From: Tropicimonas aquimaris
GTDB lineage: Bacteria; Pseudomonadota; Alphaproteobacteria; Rhodobacterales; Rhodobacteraceae
Assembly (NCBI RefSeq): GCF_042676185.1
Contig: NZ_JBHTJT010000005.1
Coordinates: 1-64,000 of the forward strand
Direction: 5' to 3'
DNA: 64,000 nt
Shown here: positions 51,089-60,600 of the stretch, piece by piece
Position numbering within the stretch: position 1 is the first letter of the stretch
How the letters are laid out: each line of letters begins with the position of its first letter
The notes under the pieces: generated by a model
Databases searched by the model: none
Told to the model about the DNA's origin: nothing
Seen by the model: only the letters and a program-made list of their open reading frames with translations
Position numbers and translations under genes: made by a program

Positions 51089-51997
51089 TCAGGTCACGAG
51101 GACGAGCACCACGAGGCTGATCGCCAGAAGGCCGATCCCGAACACCTCCCGCCGCGACAGGCGTTCGCCGAAAAAGAGCGCTCCGCCGGCCACCGAGAAC
51201 AGCAGCTCCACCTGCCCGAGCGCATAGACATATGCCGCGTTCTTCAGCGCGAAGGCGGTGAACCAGCAATAGCTGCCGGCAAGGCTCGCCGCCCCGACCG
51301 CCAGCCCCGGCCGCCAGGCCTGCAGCACCAGCCGGATCTGCGCCCGGTCCTTCCACAGGAACCAGAGCAGCATCAGAAGCGATTGCGTCGCGGTCACGAG
51401 CGCCAGCGCCAGTGCGGCGCGAAACGCCACCGGGCCGTCCCCGAGAGAGAGCGTCGCCCCCCTGTAGGCGACGCCTGCCAGCGCGAAAAAGGCGCCGCTG
51501 GTCAGCCCGAGCAGGACCGAGGGGCTGATGAGGCGGTTAGCCGCCCTGCCCGCCCCGCGTGGCCCCGGCGGCTCGGCCAGCACGAGGAGTGCCACGAGCC
51601 CCAGTACCAGCGCGCCGAACCCCGCTGGCGAGACGGTCTCGCCCAGCAGGAGCCAGCCCACGAGGACCGTCTGCAGCACTTCGGATTTCTTCAAGGTGAT
51701 GCCGACGGCGAAGTTGCGGAAGCTGAACAGCATCACGACGCAGATCGTCGCCAGGATCTGTGCCACCCCGCCGGCCAGCGCAAAGGCCCAGAACCGCCCG
51801 GTGAGCGGCGGCATCTCCGCACCGCCAGCCAGGATCCAGCCGACAACGCCCGCGGCGATCGCCGGCGCGGACCACAGGAAACGCGCCCATGTCGCCCCGG
51901 CGGCGGAGAGGCCGGCCTGCTTCAGGCGCTTCTGAAGCGCGAACCGCAGTGTCTGGAACAGCGCGGCTGCGAATGTGACGGCGATCCAGGTTTCCAT
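51089..51997 (-). CDS. EamA/DMT-superfamily transporter
   Basis: The 302-residue protein has ten predicted hydrophobic helices arranged as two EamA halves (LLLGETVSPAGFGALVLGLVALLVL near 115-140 and ALFFGERLSRREVFGIGLLAISLVVLVLV at the C-terminus), the pattern of drug/metabolite exporters. Typical substrates are small metabolites such as amino acids. Its gene converges with the Nudix gene and is followed downstream by a lipoprotein gene in the same direction. Substrate unknown. Confidence 0.9.
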   Translation of the reverse strand: METWIAVTFAAALFQTLRFALQKRLKQAGLSAAGATWARFLWSAPAIAAGVVGWILAGGAEMPPLTGRFWAFALAGGVAQILATICVVMLFSFRNFAVGITLKKSEVLQTVLVGWLLLGETVSPAGFGALVLGLVALLVLAEPPGPRGAGRAANRLISPSVLLGLTSGAFFALAGVAYRGATLSLGDGPVAFRAALALALVTATQSLLMLLWFLWKDRAQIRLVLQAWRPGLAVGAASLAGSYCWFTAFALKNAAYVYALGQVELLFSVAGGALFFGERLSRREVFGIGLLAISLVVLVLVT

Positions 51998-52024
51998 CTC
52001 CGCCCCTTGGCAGGCCGTGGCCGG

Positions 52025-52366
52025 TCAGTCCAGACAGATCTCCGCCCGGATGCCACCGTCGAGCAGCACCTCGTTGCAGCCGAACATCGGGACGACCGGC
52101 GTGCAGGTGCGGGACCGCGCTAGGCACATGCCTTCGCAATCGGAATTCTGCGAACAGGTCTCGTTCGCATCGCGCGTCGTGATGAAGCAGACGCTTGTCG
52201 CGCCCCCGGGCGCCTTGCCGAACTGCCCGCCCCGGGCCTCGCAGGACGCCTTCTGCTCCTGGAAGAACTCCGGCGTGCCGGGCGCTGCCTGCGGTCCGGG
52301 CGGGCTGCGCTCGGGCAGGCAGGCGGCAAGGGCCAGCAGGCAGGCAAGCAAAAGAAAGTGACGCAT
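52025..52366 (-). CDS. Cys-rich lipoprotein, unknown function
   Basis: The 113-residue product has a lipoprotein signal peptide ending in LAAC (lipidated Cys16) and a mature part with about eight further Cys residues in a pattern suggesting several disulfides (SCEARGG, VCFITT, CSQNSDCEGMCLARSRTC, FGCNEV). A GGAG site precedes the ATG. It may be a small knottin-like envelope protein; the function is not known. The gene is between the aldo/keto reductase and EamA genes in the same direction. Confidence 0.75.
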   Translation of the reverse strand: MRHFLLLACLLALAACLPERSPPGPQAAPGTPEFFQEQKASCEARGGQFGKAPGGATSVCFITTRDANETCSQNSDCEGMCLARSRTCTPVVPMFGCNEVLLDGGIRAEICLD

Positions 52367-52490
52367 CGGGCGCTCCGTCGGGCGAGTCTCGGCGGCACGA
52401 AACGCCATGCGGCCGGGCGGCGCAAGCCCACGACCGCGTGAACGGCGCAGGCTTGCCGGCCCGCGGCTGTTCGCGGGCGGTGTGCCTGTC

Positions 52491-53534
52491 TCAGTAAGGC
52501 ATCGGATGATCGCGCTGGATCTGGTTGATCTCGGCCAGGACCTCGTCCGACAGATCGAGGTCGATCCCGTTGAGGATGCGCGCGAGCTGTTCCGTGGTCG
52601 TAGCCCCGAAGATCGCCGACCCCATGAACGGCCGCGCCCGGCAGAAGGCCAGCGCCATGTGGACGGGATCGAGGCCATGCCGCTCTGCCAACCCGCAATA
52701 GGCCTCGACCGCGGCATCCGACCGCGGATTGGCGCGCCCCGACAGGTTGGCGTTGAGCGACATCCGGCTGCCTTCCGGCACCACGCCGCCAAGGTACTTG
52801 CCGGTGAGCAGCCCGGCCCCGAGCGGCGAATAGGCCAGCAGCGGCACCTTCTCGTTGACGCTGAGCTCCGCCATGTCGGTGTCGAAGATGCGGCAGAGGA
52901 GCGAATACTCGTTCTGGATCGAGACCATGCGCGGGGCGCCGGTCTCCGCCGCCAGCCGCAGCCATTCCGCCGTGCCCCAGGCGCTTTCGTTCGACAGGCC
53001 GAAATGGCGGATCTTGCCGGCGCGCTGCAGCTCGGTCATCGCCGCGAGCACCTCGCGCATATTGGCCTCGGTCTCCGCACGGTCCTGCCCGGAGGGGTCG
53101 TAATCCCAGTACTGGCGGAAGTGGTAGGAGCCGCGATTCGGCCAGTGGAGCTGGTAGAGGTCGATCACGTCGGTCCTGAGCCGGGCCAGCGAGGTCTCGA
53201 CCGCCGCGACGATGGTCTCGCCATCGATCCCGCGCCCGCCCCGGCAGATGCCCTTGTTGGAACCGGTGATCTTGGTCGCCAGCACGATATCGCCGCGGCG
53301 GCCGGAGGCGGCGATCCAGTCGCCGATGACCTCCTCGGTCCGGCCGATGGTCTCGGCGCGCACCGGGTTGACGGGATACATCTCGGCGGTGTCGATGAAG
53401 TTGATTCCGGCGTCGAGCGCCATGTCGATCTGGCGGTGACCGTCGGCCGCCTCGGTCTGGTTGCCGAAGGTCATGGTGCCAAGACACAGGTCGGTCACCT
53501 CCAGATCGGAGGTTCCGAGAGGTTTCTTCTGCAT
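52491..53534 (-). CDS. Aldo/keto reductase (Tas-like)
   Basis: The 347-residue enzyme has the AKR barrel cues: LGTSDLEVTDLCLGTMTFGNQ, DTAEMYPVNP (catalytic Asp and Tyr), VLATKITG (Lys) and DLYQLHWPNR (His), then the NADPH-binding C-terminus. The subgroup with a long loop near the active site (YWDYDPSGQDRAETEANMREVL) resembles Escherichia coli Tas. Substrate unknown. The start at 53534 removes a non-conserved leader. The gene is downstream of a 370-base region containing large inverted repeats. Confidence 0.9.
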   Translation of the reverse strand: MQKKPLGTSDLEVTDLCLGTMTFGNQTEAADGHRQIDMALDAGINFIDTAEMYPVNPVRAETIGRTEEVIGDWIAASGRRGDIVLATKITGSNKGICRGGRGIDGETIVAAVETSLARLRTDVIDLYQLHWPNRGSYHFRQYWDYDPSGQDRAETEANMREVLAAMTELQRAGKIRHFGLSNESAWGTAEWLRLAAETGAPRMVSIQNEYSLLCRIFDTDMAELSVNEKVPLLAYSPLGAGLLTGKYLGGVVPEGSRMSLNANLSGRANPRSDAAVEAYCGLAERHGLDPVHMALAFCRARPFMGSAIFGATTTEQLARILNGIDLDLSDEVLAEINQIQRDHPMPY

Positions 53535-53606
53535 GGTGATCCCTGGTTTTTCGCTTGCGCCCACAGTCGCGTTGCAGGCTGGCGGGAGCAACCCCCAATC
53601 GTCGGC

Positions 53607-53841
53607 CTCCCGCCCGTCGCCGACGCATCTTCAGATGCGCCGCCTCCCGTTGGGCCGGGCCGCGCGCTGGCGCGCGTGGCGCCTCCGGCGGGGATATTTC
53701 CCGACAGAAGAAGGGCGCGCGTGTCCATCGGGCTCGCCCTCGCTCTGGTCGCATGCAGAGACATCTACCGCCCTGTCTGCAGGCGAAGCCTGCGCGGCCC
53801 AACGGGATGAGATGCCGAAAGGCATCGAAGACGGGCGGGAG
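53607..53841. repeat. Large nested inverted-repeat element
   Basis: Terminal arms CTCCCGCCCGTC (53607-53618) and GACGGGCGGGAG (53830-53841) are perfect complements. Inside lie a second pair CCCGTTGGGCC (53646-53656) / GGCCCAACGGG (53796-53806) and small hairpins: GCATCT-TC-AGATGC, GCAGGC-GAA-GCCTGC and GATGCC-GAAA-GGCATC. The 235-base whole could fold into one branched structure, or be a MITE-like insertion. It also includes a GCCTCCGGCGGGG-type repeat. Confidence 0.65.
53681..53714 (+). repeat. REP-like GCCTCCGGCGGGG element, single copy
   Basis: GCCTCCGGCGGGGATATTT followed by ...ACAGAAGAAG matches the two arms found at 56530-56624. Such elements are widespread in Rhodobacterales intergenic DNA. 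Confidence 0.65.
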
Positions 53842-53868
53842 AGCGCCGGGTTGGGCCTAAAGCATCAC

Positions 53869-53896
53869 TTGAGAACATTTAGTGAACACCTATAAT
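53869..53896 (+). promoter_or_regulatory. LexA-regulated promoter (SOS box overlapping -35/-10)
   Basis: TTGAGA (53869-53874), 16 bases and TATAAT (53891-53896) form a near-consensus sigma-70 promoter. GAACATTTAGTGAAC (53873-53887) inside the spacer is a perfect GAAC-N7-GAAC box, the complement of the alphaproteobacterial LexA site. The ImuA-like gene starts nine bases after the -10, so its transcript would be nearly leaderless. Confidence 0.85.
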
Positions 53897-53904
53897 CTCT
53901 CCCC

Positions 53905-54540
53905 ATGTCCCGCCACCATGCCCTGCTGACACGCCACTCCCATGCCGGTCACTCCGCCCTGCCGGTTGCGGGCGAGATGTCGCTAGCCCTGGCGCGGGTG
54001 CATGAATTCTGCGGCCCCGCACGGCACACCCTGGCGCTGGCGGTTGCGGCGGCCCGGCCCGGCCCGGTGCTGTGGATTGCGCCCAGCTGGGAGTTGGAAT
54101 GGCTCAACGGAGAGGGGATGGCGGCCCGGATCGACCCGGGCCGGCTGGTTTTCGTGGCGGCTCCGCAGGCCGGCGACCTGCTGTGGTCGATGGAAGAGGC
54201 GCTGCGATCGGGCGCAACAGCGCTGGTGGTGGCGGAACTGCCCGAACCGCCGACGCTGACACCGGTGCGGCGGCTGCACCTTGCGGCGGAAACCGGCGCG
54301 GCCGAAGGCGCGGTCGTGCCCCTGGGGTTGTTGCTGACCCCCGGCGATGGCGGCGCGCAGGGGGTGGAGAGCCGCTGGCACCTCGCGCCCGACCACACTG
54401 CATCGGAAAGCCACTGGCGCCTGGAGCGGCGGCGCGCCCGGTCCGCGCCGCCGGCAAGCTGGCGGCTGGGTGAGCGGGCTGACTCCACCGACGGCAGGAT
54501 GCGGCTCGCCTCCTTGCCCCTCCCCGCCAAGTCGGGGTAG
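53905..54540 (+). CDS. imuA: ImuA-like (RecA-fold, SOS mutagenesis) protein
   Basis: The 211-residue protein matches ImuA, the small RecA-like partner of the ImuB/DnaE2 mutasome: VHEFCGPARHTLALAVAAARPGPVLWIAPSWELEWL, IDPGRLVFVAAPQAGDLLWSMEEALRSGATALVVAELPEPPTLTPVRRLHLAAE, and GLLLTPGDGGAQGVESRW. The P-loop is not a canonical GxxxxGKT. Normally imuA precedes imuB and dnaE2; here the next gene is a DUF1636 gene of the cobalamin locus, so the cassette is split. A strong LexA-overlapped promoter makes it SOS-inducible. No ribosome site is evident. Confidence 0.82.
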   Translation: MSRHHALLTRHSHAGHSALPVAGEMSLALARVHEFCGPARHTLALAVAAARPGPVLWIAPSWELEWLNGEGMAARIDPGRLVFVAAPQAGDLLWSMEEALRSGATALVVAELPEPPTLTPVRRLHLAAETGAAEGAVVPLGLLLTPGDGGAQGVESRWHLAPDHTASESHWRLERRRARSAPPASWRLGERADSTDGRMRLASLPLPAKSG

Positions 54541-54605
54541 CCGAGGAGTGGACATCCCCGCCCGAAACTTTCATGTCTGTCCGGGTTGGAAGTACCGGAG
54601 CCGAG

Positions 54606-54965
54606 ATGACCACGATCACCGTCTGCACCACCTGCCGCAACGCGGTGAACCGCGACACCCAGAAGGGCGCGCCCACGGGAGAAGATTTCCTGGACCTGGT
54701 CCGCGAACGCGCGGAAGGCTCGGGCATCGCGGTGCGCGGGGTCGCCTGCCTGATGGGCTGCAACCACGGCTGCAACGTGGCGATCTCCGACACCGGCAAG
54801 ATGACCTATGTCCTCGGCCGCTTCGACGGCACCGAGGCGGATGCCGCCGCGCTGACCGACTACGCCAGGCAACACGCCAACAGCGCCTCCGGCACCGTCC
54901 CCTTCCGGCAATGGCCGCAAGGGGTAAAGGGCCATTTCGTCGCCCGCGTACCCCCGCTGGACTGA
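54606..54965 (+). CDS. DUF1636 metal-binding protein (cobalamin-associated)
   Basis: The 119-residue product begins MTTITVCTTCRN (CxxC, as in thioredoxin-like ferredoxins) and has CLMGCNHGC near residues 49-57. DUF1636 genes cluster with cobalamin synthesis genes in alphaproteobacteria, and the protein probably handles a metal or a Fe-S centre. A GGAG site lies before the ATG. It is divergent from cobQ, reading toward it. Confidence 0.82.
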   Translation: MTTITVCTTCRNAVNRDTQKGAPTGEDFLDLVRERAEGSGIAVRGVACLMGCNHGCNVAISDTGKMTYVLGRFDGTEADAAALTDYARQHANSASGTVPFRQWPQGVKGHFVARVPPLD

Positions 54966-55046
54966 CCCGCGCCCGCCGTCAAAGGCCCCCGCATCAACTG
55001 ACCGAAAATGTCCCTGTCGGAGGCATCCGACGACGCCAGACGCGCT

Positions 55047-56510
55047 TCAGCCCGACATCGGGCGCGCCATTTCCAGAAGCCCGTCGACATTCATATGGGC
55101 CTCCAGATGCGCGGCCAAATCATCCAGCGCCGCCTCCACGGCCGCCCCGTGCGACAGGCCGGACGCCGCGCCGCCGATCAGTCGCAGGAACGCCGCCCGG
55201 AAATCGTCCTCGGCGAAGAGCCCGTGCAGATAGCTCCCCATCACCCGTCCGTCCACCGAAATCGCCCCCTCCGGACGCCCCTCGACCATCGCGAAGGGCC
55301 GCGCGCGATCCGGCCCGTCGCTGCGGCCGATATGGATCTCGTAGCCCGAAAAGCCAGCGCCCGTCGGCACATGGGTCGCGCGCACCCGTGTCAGCCGCTT
55401 CTCGGGCACCATCTCCGTGACGATATCCAAAAGGCCGAGCCCCTCGGTCTCCCCCGGCGCGCCCTCGAGCCCCTCAAAGTCGACGATACGATGCCCCAGC
55501 ATCTGGTAGCCGCCGCACAGGCCCAGCACCCGACCTCCCCGGCGGACATGGGCTGCCAGATCGATATCCCACCCCTGCGCGCGAAAGAAGACGAGGTCGC
55601 CCCGCGTCGATTTCGTGCCCGGCAGGATCACCAGGTCGGCATCGCCCGGCAGCGGCTGGCCCGCCCGGACCATGGTCAACCGCACCCCAGGCTCAAGCCC
55701 GAGCGGGTCCAGGTCGTCGAAATTGGCGATCCGCGACAGCACCGGACAAGCGACGTGAAACCCGCCCTCGCCGGAGGCCGAGCGAAGGTCCAGCGCGTCC
55801 TCCGCCGGCAAACGACCCGCACCCTCGAACCAGGGAACGACCCCGAATCCACGCCAGCCGGCCTTCTCCTCGATCAGCCGATAGCCTTCTTCGAAAATCC
55901 CAGGATCGCCGCGGAACTTGTTGATCGCAAAGCCGAAAATCAGATCGGCGTCCTCGGGGTCAAGCACCGCGCGGGTGCCCACGATCTGCGCGATCACCCC
56001 TCCGCGGTCGATGTCCCCCACCAGCAGGACCGGAACCCCGGCCGCCCGCGCGAACCCCATGTTGGCGATGTCGCCCGCTCGCAGGTTGACTTCCGCCGGG
56101 CTGCCCGCCCCTTCGACGAGGACGAGATCGACCTCGCAGCCCAGACGTCGAAAGCTCTCCAGGACCGGCGCCATCAGCGTCGGCTTCAGTGCCGCGTAAT
56201 CCCGCGCCCGCACCGTTGCCACTCGCCTGCCCTGCACCACGACCTGCGCGCCAGTCTCCGTCTCGGGCTTGAGAAGCACGGGATTCATGTCCACCATCGG
56301 CTCGACCCCGCAGGCCAGCGCCTGCAGCGCCTGCGCCCGTCCGATCTCGCCCCCGTCGGCCGTCACCGCCGCGTTGTTCGACATGTTCTGCGGCTTGAAG
56401 GGACGCACCGTCAGCCCGCGGCGCAGAAACGCCCGCGCCAGCCCTGCCACGAGCATCGACTTGCCGACATTCGACCCGGCGCCCTGGATCATCAGGACAC
56501 GCGCTGTCAC
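55047..56510 (-). CDS. cobQ: Cobyric acid synthase (CobQ)
   Basis: The 487-residue enzyme has an N-terminal P-loop-like ATPase domain (VLMIQGAGSNVGKSMLV, 5-21; FKPQNMSNNA) and a C-terminal class I glutamine amidotransferase domain with nucleophile Cys332 (GLCGGYQM) and His429 (YLHG). It amidates adenosylcobyrinic acid a,c-diamide at four positions with glutamine. Length is normal. It is downstream of cobO in the same direction, across a REP-like inverted repeat. Confidence 0.95.
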   Translation of the reverse strand: MTARVLMIQGAGSNVGKSMLVAGLARAFLRRGLTVRPFKPQNMSNNAAVTADGGEIGRAQALQALACGVEPMVDMNPVLLKPETETGAQVVVQGRRVATVRARDYAALKPTLMAPVLESFRRLGCEVDLVLVEGAGSPAEVNLRAGDIANMGFARAAGVPVLLVGDIDRGGVIAQIVGTRAVLDPEDADLIFGFAINKFRGDPGIFEEGYRLIEEKAGWRGFGVVPWFEGAGRLPAEDALDLRSASGEGGFHVACPVLSRIANFDDLDPLGLEPGVRLTMVRAGQPLPGDADLVILPGTKSTRGDLVFFRAQGWDIDLAAHVRRGGRVLGLCGGYQMLGHRIVDFEGLEGAPGETEGLGLLDIVTEMVPEKRLTRVRATHVPTGAGFSGYEIHIGRSDGPDRARPFAMVEGRPEGAISVDGRVMGSYLHGLFAEDDFRAAFLRLIGGAASGLSHGAAVEAALDDLAAHLEAHMNVDGLLEMARPMSG

Positions 56511-56529
56511 AGAAATGACCTTCCGTATG

Positions 56530-56624
56530 TCTTCTTGGTGAAAATACCCCCGCCGGAGGCATCAAAATTTTTGTCACCAGATATACGAATTTCGCCTCCG
56601 GCGGGGGTATTTGAACCAAGAAGA
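56530..56624. repeat. REP-like inverted pair between cobO and cobQ
   Basis: Arms at 56530-56560 and 56594-56624 (31 bases each, two mismatches) are inverted copies of the GCCTCCGGCGGGGGTATTT..ACCAAGAAGA element, with a 33-base A+T-rich spacer between them. A transcript would form a long hairpin between the cobO and cobQ reading frames, potentially stabilising or ending the upstream mRNA. Confidence 0.85.
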
Positions 56625-56682
56625 AGAACGCGGTCGTTGCGCCCCCCTGGTGCACAAATGCAGGGAACGGTAGGAATCAGTT

Positions 56683-57291
56683 TCAAAATTCGACCCCGGC
56701 CTGCGCCTTCACCCCGGCCCGGAACGGATGCTTCAGCAATTCCATTTCGGTCGCGAGATCCGCGATCTCGATCAACTCGTCCCTGGCGTTGCGGCCGGTC
56801 AGCACGACATGGGTCATCGGCGGCTTCTGCGTCTTGAGGAAGTCCACCACTTCGGCCACGTCGATGTAGTCGTAGCGGATCGCGATGTTGATCTCGTCGA
56901 GCAGAACCATCCGGTTGGTCTCGTCGAGGATCAGTTCCTTGGCCTTGGCCCAGGCCGCCTGCGCCATCTCGATGTCGCGCGACTTGTCCTGGGTCTCCCA
57001 AGTGAAACCTTCGCCCATGGTGTGGAAGGCACATCTGTCGGCGAAATTGCCGAGGATCAGGTCGCGCTCGCCGGTCGACATGCCGCCCTTGATGAACTGC
57101 ACCACCGCGCAGGGCATGTCGTGGGCGATACACCGAAAGATCATCCCGAAGGCGGCCGAGCTCTTGCCCTTGCCCTTCCCGGTGTGGACGATCACCAGTC
57201 CCTTCTCCTCGGTCTTGGTGGCCATGATCTTGTCGCGCGCGGCCTTCTTCTTGGCCATCTTGGCGTTGTGGCGTTCGGTATTGTCGGTCAT
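56683..57291 (-). CDS. cobO: Cob(I)alamin adenosyltransferase (CobO/BtuR)
   Basis: The 202-residue protein has the CobA/CobO-type P-loop GKGKGKSS (38-45), the MIFRCIAHDMPCAVVQFIKGG segment and the MVLLDEINIAIRYDYI motif. It adenosylates the corrin cobalt. A good GGAGAG site precedes the ATG, and the ATG overlaps the stop of the upstream decayed GFA gene. Family length is normal. Confidence 0.95.
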   Translation of the reverse strand: MTDNTERHNAKMAKKKAARDKIMATKTEEKGLVIVHTGKGKGKSSAAFGMIFRCIAHDMPCAVVQFIKGGMSTGERDLILGNFADRCAFHTMGEGFTWETQDKSRDIEMAQAAWAKAKELILDETNRMVLLDEINIAIRYDYIDVAEVVDFLKTQKPPMTHVVLTGRNARDELIEIADLATEMELLKHPFRAGVKAQAGVEF

Positions 57292-57646
57292 GCGTTCTCT
57301 CCGTCGTTGCCGCCATGCGGATGGCGCGGCAGGTCGTCCGAAATCATCATCCAGGGCAGATGTTCGGCGTGGTGGACATGAAACCCGGGCCGGTAATCGG
57401 CCGGATCGTCGAGGCGTAGGCGACCGGCGTGCCGCAGAAGTGGCGGGTCACGCCGGGCGCGGAGGCATAGGTGGCCGGCACCTGCCCGCTCCACCGCCAG
57501 TCCCCGTTGCGGACGCCGAAATAGGCGGTCACCGGGGCCGCGCAGTTCCGCCGGCAGCTCTCGCAACGGCAATAGCCCGACCAGAGCCGGGGCCCCGTGA
57601 TCTCGCGGCGGATTGCCCCGCAGAGGCAATGTCCCCGGTCCGCCAT
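57288..57646 (-). pseudogene. GFA-family (glutathione-dependent formaldehyde-activating) gene with deletion and frameshift
   Basis: The 5' part (start 57646, overlapping the cobN stop) encodes GHCLCGAIRREITGP, YCRCESCRRNCAAPVTAYFGV and GVTRHFCGTPVAYAS, matching GFA-domain zinc proteins. After YAS the frame runs out of similarity and stops at 57347, while another frame picks up DDPADYRPGFHVHHAEHLPW...DLPRHP, the usual C-terminus, and ends at 57288 overlapping the cobO start. About a dozen residues, one zinc Cys of the usual HFCxxCG pair and the frame are lost between the two. It is a recent-looking deletion between cobN and cobO. Confidence 0.75.
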
Positions 57647-60600
57647 CAACCGCGCCCCGCCCCGATCATCTCCGCAAGACGCATCCAGGCGGAGTTCGAG
57701 CGCGGGGTCCAGAGGTCGCGGTTGATCGCTTCCTGGAAGCGCTCGGCCATCTCGCGCAGCGCCGGCGCGTTGGCGTCCGCGACGAATTCGCGGGTATCGT
57801 CGTCCTCCAGGTAGGCCTCGTAGACCAGGTCGAAATGATGATCACGCACCGCGCCGGTGGTGGCGGCAAAGGCGAAGAGGTAGTCGACCGTCGCGGCCAT
57901 CTCGAAGGCGCCCTTGTAGCCGTGCCGCTTCACCCCGGCGATCCACTTGGGATTCGCCGCCCGGGCACGTACGACACGGCCGATCTCCTCGTCCAGCGTC
58001 CGGATCAGCGGCCGTTCCGGGCGGGAGTGGTCGTTGTGATAGACCTTCGGCGCCTCTCCCCGCAGGTGCTCCACCGTCGCTGCCATGCCCCCTTCGAACT
58101 GGTAGTAATCGTCGCTGTCGAGCAGGTCGTGCTCCCGGTTGTCCTGGTTCTGGACCACGGCATCGACCTGCTGGAGCCGCGCCGCGAAGTCGCCGTGCGC
58201 CTCGGCACCCTCGTGGCCATCGCCATAGGCATAGCCGCCCCAGGTCAGGAAGGCATCGGCCAGGTCTCCCTTGTCCTGCCAGAGCCGCTCGTCGATCATC
58301 GCCTGAAGACCCGCGCCATAGGCGCCGGGCTTCGAGCCGAAAACGCGGAAGCCGGCTCGCGCCGCGCCCTGCTCTGCGGAGTCGCGGCGGAACCGGGCGG
58401 CGGCCGGGTTCTCGGCCTCCGGCTCGTCCAGTTCCATCACCGCCCGTGCCGCCGAGGCGACGAGGTCCACCTGCGCCGGGAAAGCATCGCGGAAGAAGCC
58501 CGAGATGCGGAGCGTCACGTCCACCCGGGGCCTGCCAAGCGCGGTGGCGGGTATGATCTCGAACCCGGTGACCCGCCCCGACATCTCATCCCAGACTGGT
58601 TTTACGCCCATCAGGGCGAGCGCCTGCGCGATGTCGTCGCCGCCAGTGCGCATGTTGGCCGTGCCCCAGGCGGTCAGCGCGATGGCGCGCGGCCAGTCGC
58701 CTTGGTCCTGCAGGTGCCGGTCGATCAGCATCGACGCCGATTTCCACCCCAATTCCCAGGCCGCCCGGGTCGGGATGGCGCGGCTGTCGACGGAGAAGAA
58801 GTTGCGCCCGGTGGGCAGCACGTCGAGCCTGCCGCGGGTCGGCGCACCCGAGGGTCCTGGCGCTAGAAAGCGCCCGTCGAGGGCCGTCAGAAGCCCGCCG
58901 ATCTCCGCGGCCCCGCAGTGCTGCACCGCCGGGCGAACCCGTGCTTCGATCTCCTCCAGCACCGCCGCCGAGGCCGGGCCCGGGGGGCTGAGCATGCCTT
59001 CGACCAACGCAGCCGCGTAGACCTCCAGCCTCTCCACGGTGTCGCCGGCGCTACGCCAGGGGTTGCGCTCTCCTGTCGGAGATCGCGAGGGGGGGCGGGA
59101 GCCGGGCGCGCCTTGCACGCCCGGCTCCCGCCCCCGTGGGTCGTCTGCGTCAGGAGGCGAAACATCCAGCGTCGCCAAAGCACTCGGCCGCGCACCGCTC
59201 CACGGCGCCGCAAGTGCACAATCCAGCGGGTCGAAGTCGAGGCCGAAATCGCCGGCCAGCGCCCGGATGAGGGAGGCATCGCCGCCCTTGCCGTCTCCGC
59301 GGGGAACTCGCGTCAGCGCAACGATCAGATCCCGGGCAAGGCGGCCGTCGGGCGCTTGGCCGAAGATGTGCAGCCCGTCCCGGATCTGGCTTTCCTTGAG
59401 CTCGCAAAGAAAGGCGTCGAGCTTCTGGAGCCGGCTGTCGGTGTCGTCTCCATCGACGATGCCCGCATCCGTCCCGAGCCCGGTCGCCTCCATCAGCGAC
59501 AGGATCTCGCGGCGCAGGTAGTCTATCCGCCGCGCATCGACGCCAGCGGCCTGGTAATATTCGTCCACCAGCACCTCGAGGTCGCGCTGCGGGCCATAAC
59601 TTTCTGCCCGGGTGAGCGGCGGGGTCAGGTGATCGACGATCACCGCCTGGGCGCGCCGCTTGGCTTGGGTGCCTTCGCCGGGGTCATTGACGATGAACGG
59701 ATAGACATGCGGCAAGGGCCCTAGAACGGCCTCGGGGAGACAGCATTCCGACAAGGCCACCGCCTTGCCAGGCAGCCATTCGAGATTTCCATGTTTCCCC
59801 ATGTGAACAATGGCATGGGCACCGAAGCTGAATCTCTTCCAGAAATAGAAGGCGAGGTAATTGTGGGGCGGCACCAGATCGGGCGCGTGATAGGTGTCCG
59901 TCGGGTCGATGTTGTAGCCGCGGGCCGGCTGGATGCCGACGACCACGTTGCCATATTCCAGCACGGAGAGCGCAAAGCCCGTGCCGTCGCAGAACGGATC
60001 GGCTTCCGGCGGGCCCCATCTGTCCTCGACCTGCTCACGCACGTCCAGCGGAAGGGCGTCGTAGGCGCGTCGGTAATCCTCCAGCGACAGCCGCACGCCG
60101 CCCTTACGGTCGGCACGGTCGGTGAGCCAGTTGGTCGGACCGGCCAGCACCGCGGCCATCAACGCCTCGGAGGTTTCCGGTTCATTCTCAACGCGATACC
60201 CTGCGGATCTGAGTGCGGACATCACCCCGACCGTCGCCGCGGGCGTGTCCAGCCCGACGCCGTTCGCCAGGCGCCCGTCCTTGTTGGGGTAATTGGCGAG
60301 GATCAACGCGACGCGCCGTTCCGATGCCGGCGTCGCCCGGAGCCGAGCCCAGTTCTCGGCGAGGTCGGCCACGAACTGCACCCTGTCGCCCCGCGCCCGG
60401 TAGGCGGCGATGGCGCATTGGGTGGCGTCGTCGAAATAGGCCTGCGCCTTGAAGCTGACAGCCCGGGTCAGCACGCGACCGTCCACTTCCGGAAGTGCCA
60501 CGTTCATCGCGATATCGCGGGCCGTGAGGCCCCGCTCGCTCTCGGCCCAAGCCTCCTCCGCACCGCCCGACAGCACCACCTGAAGCACCGGCGCGCCGGG

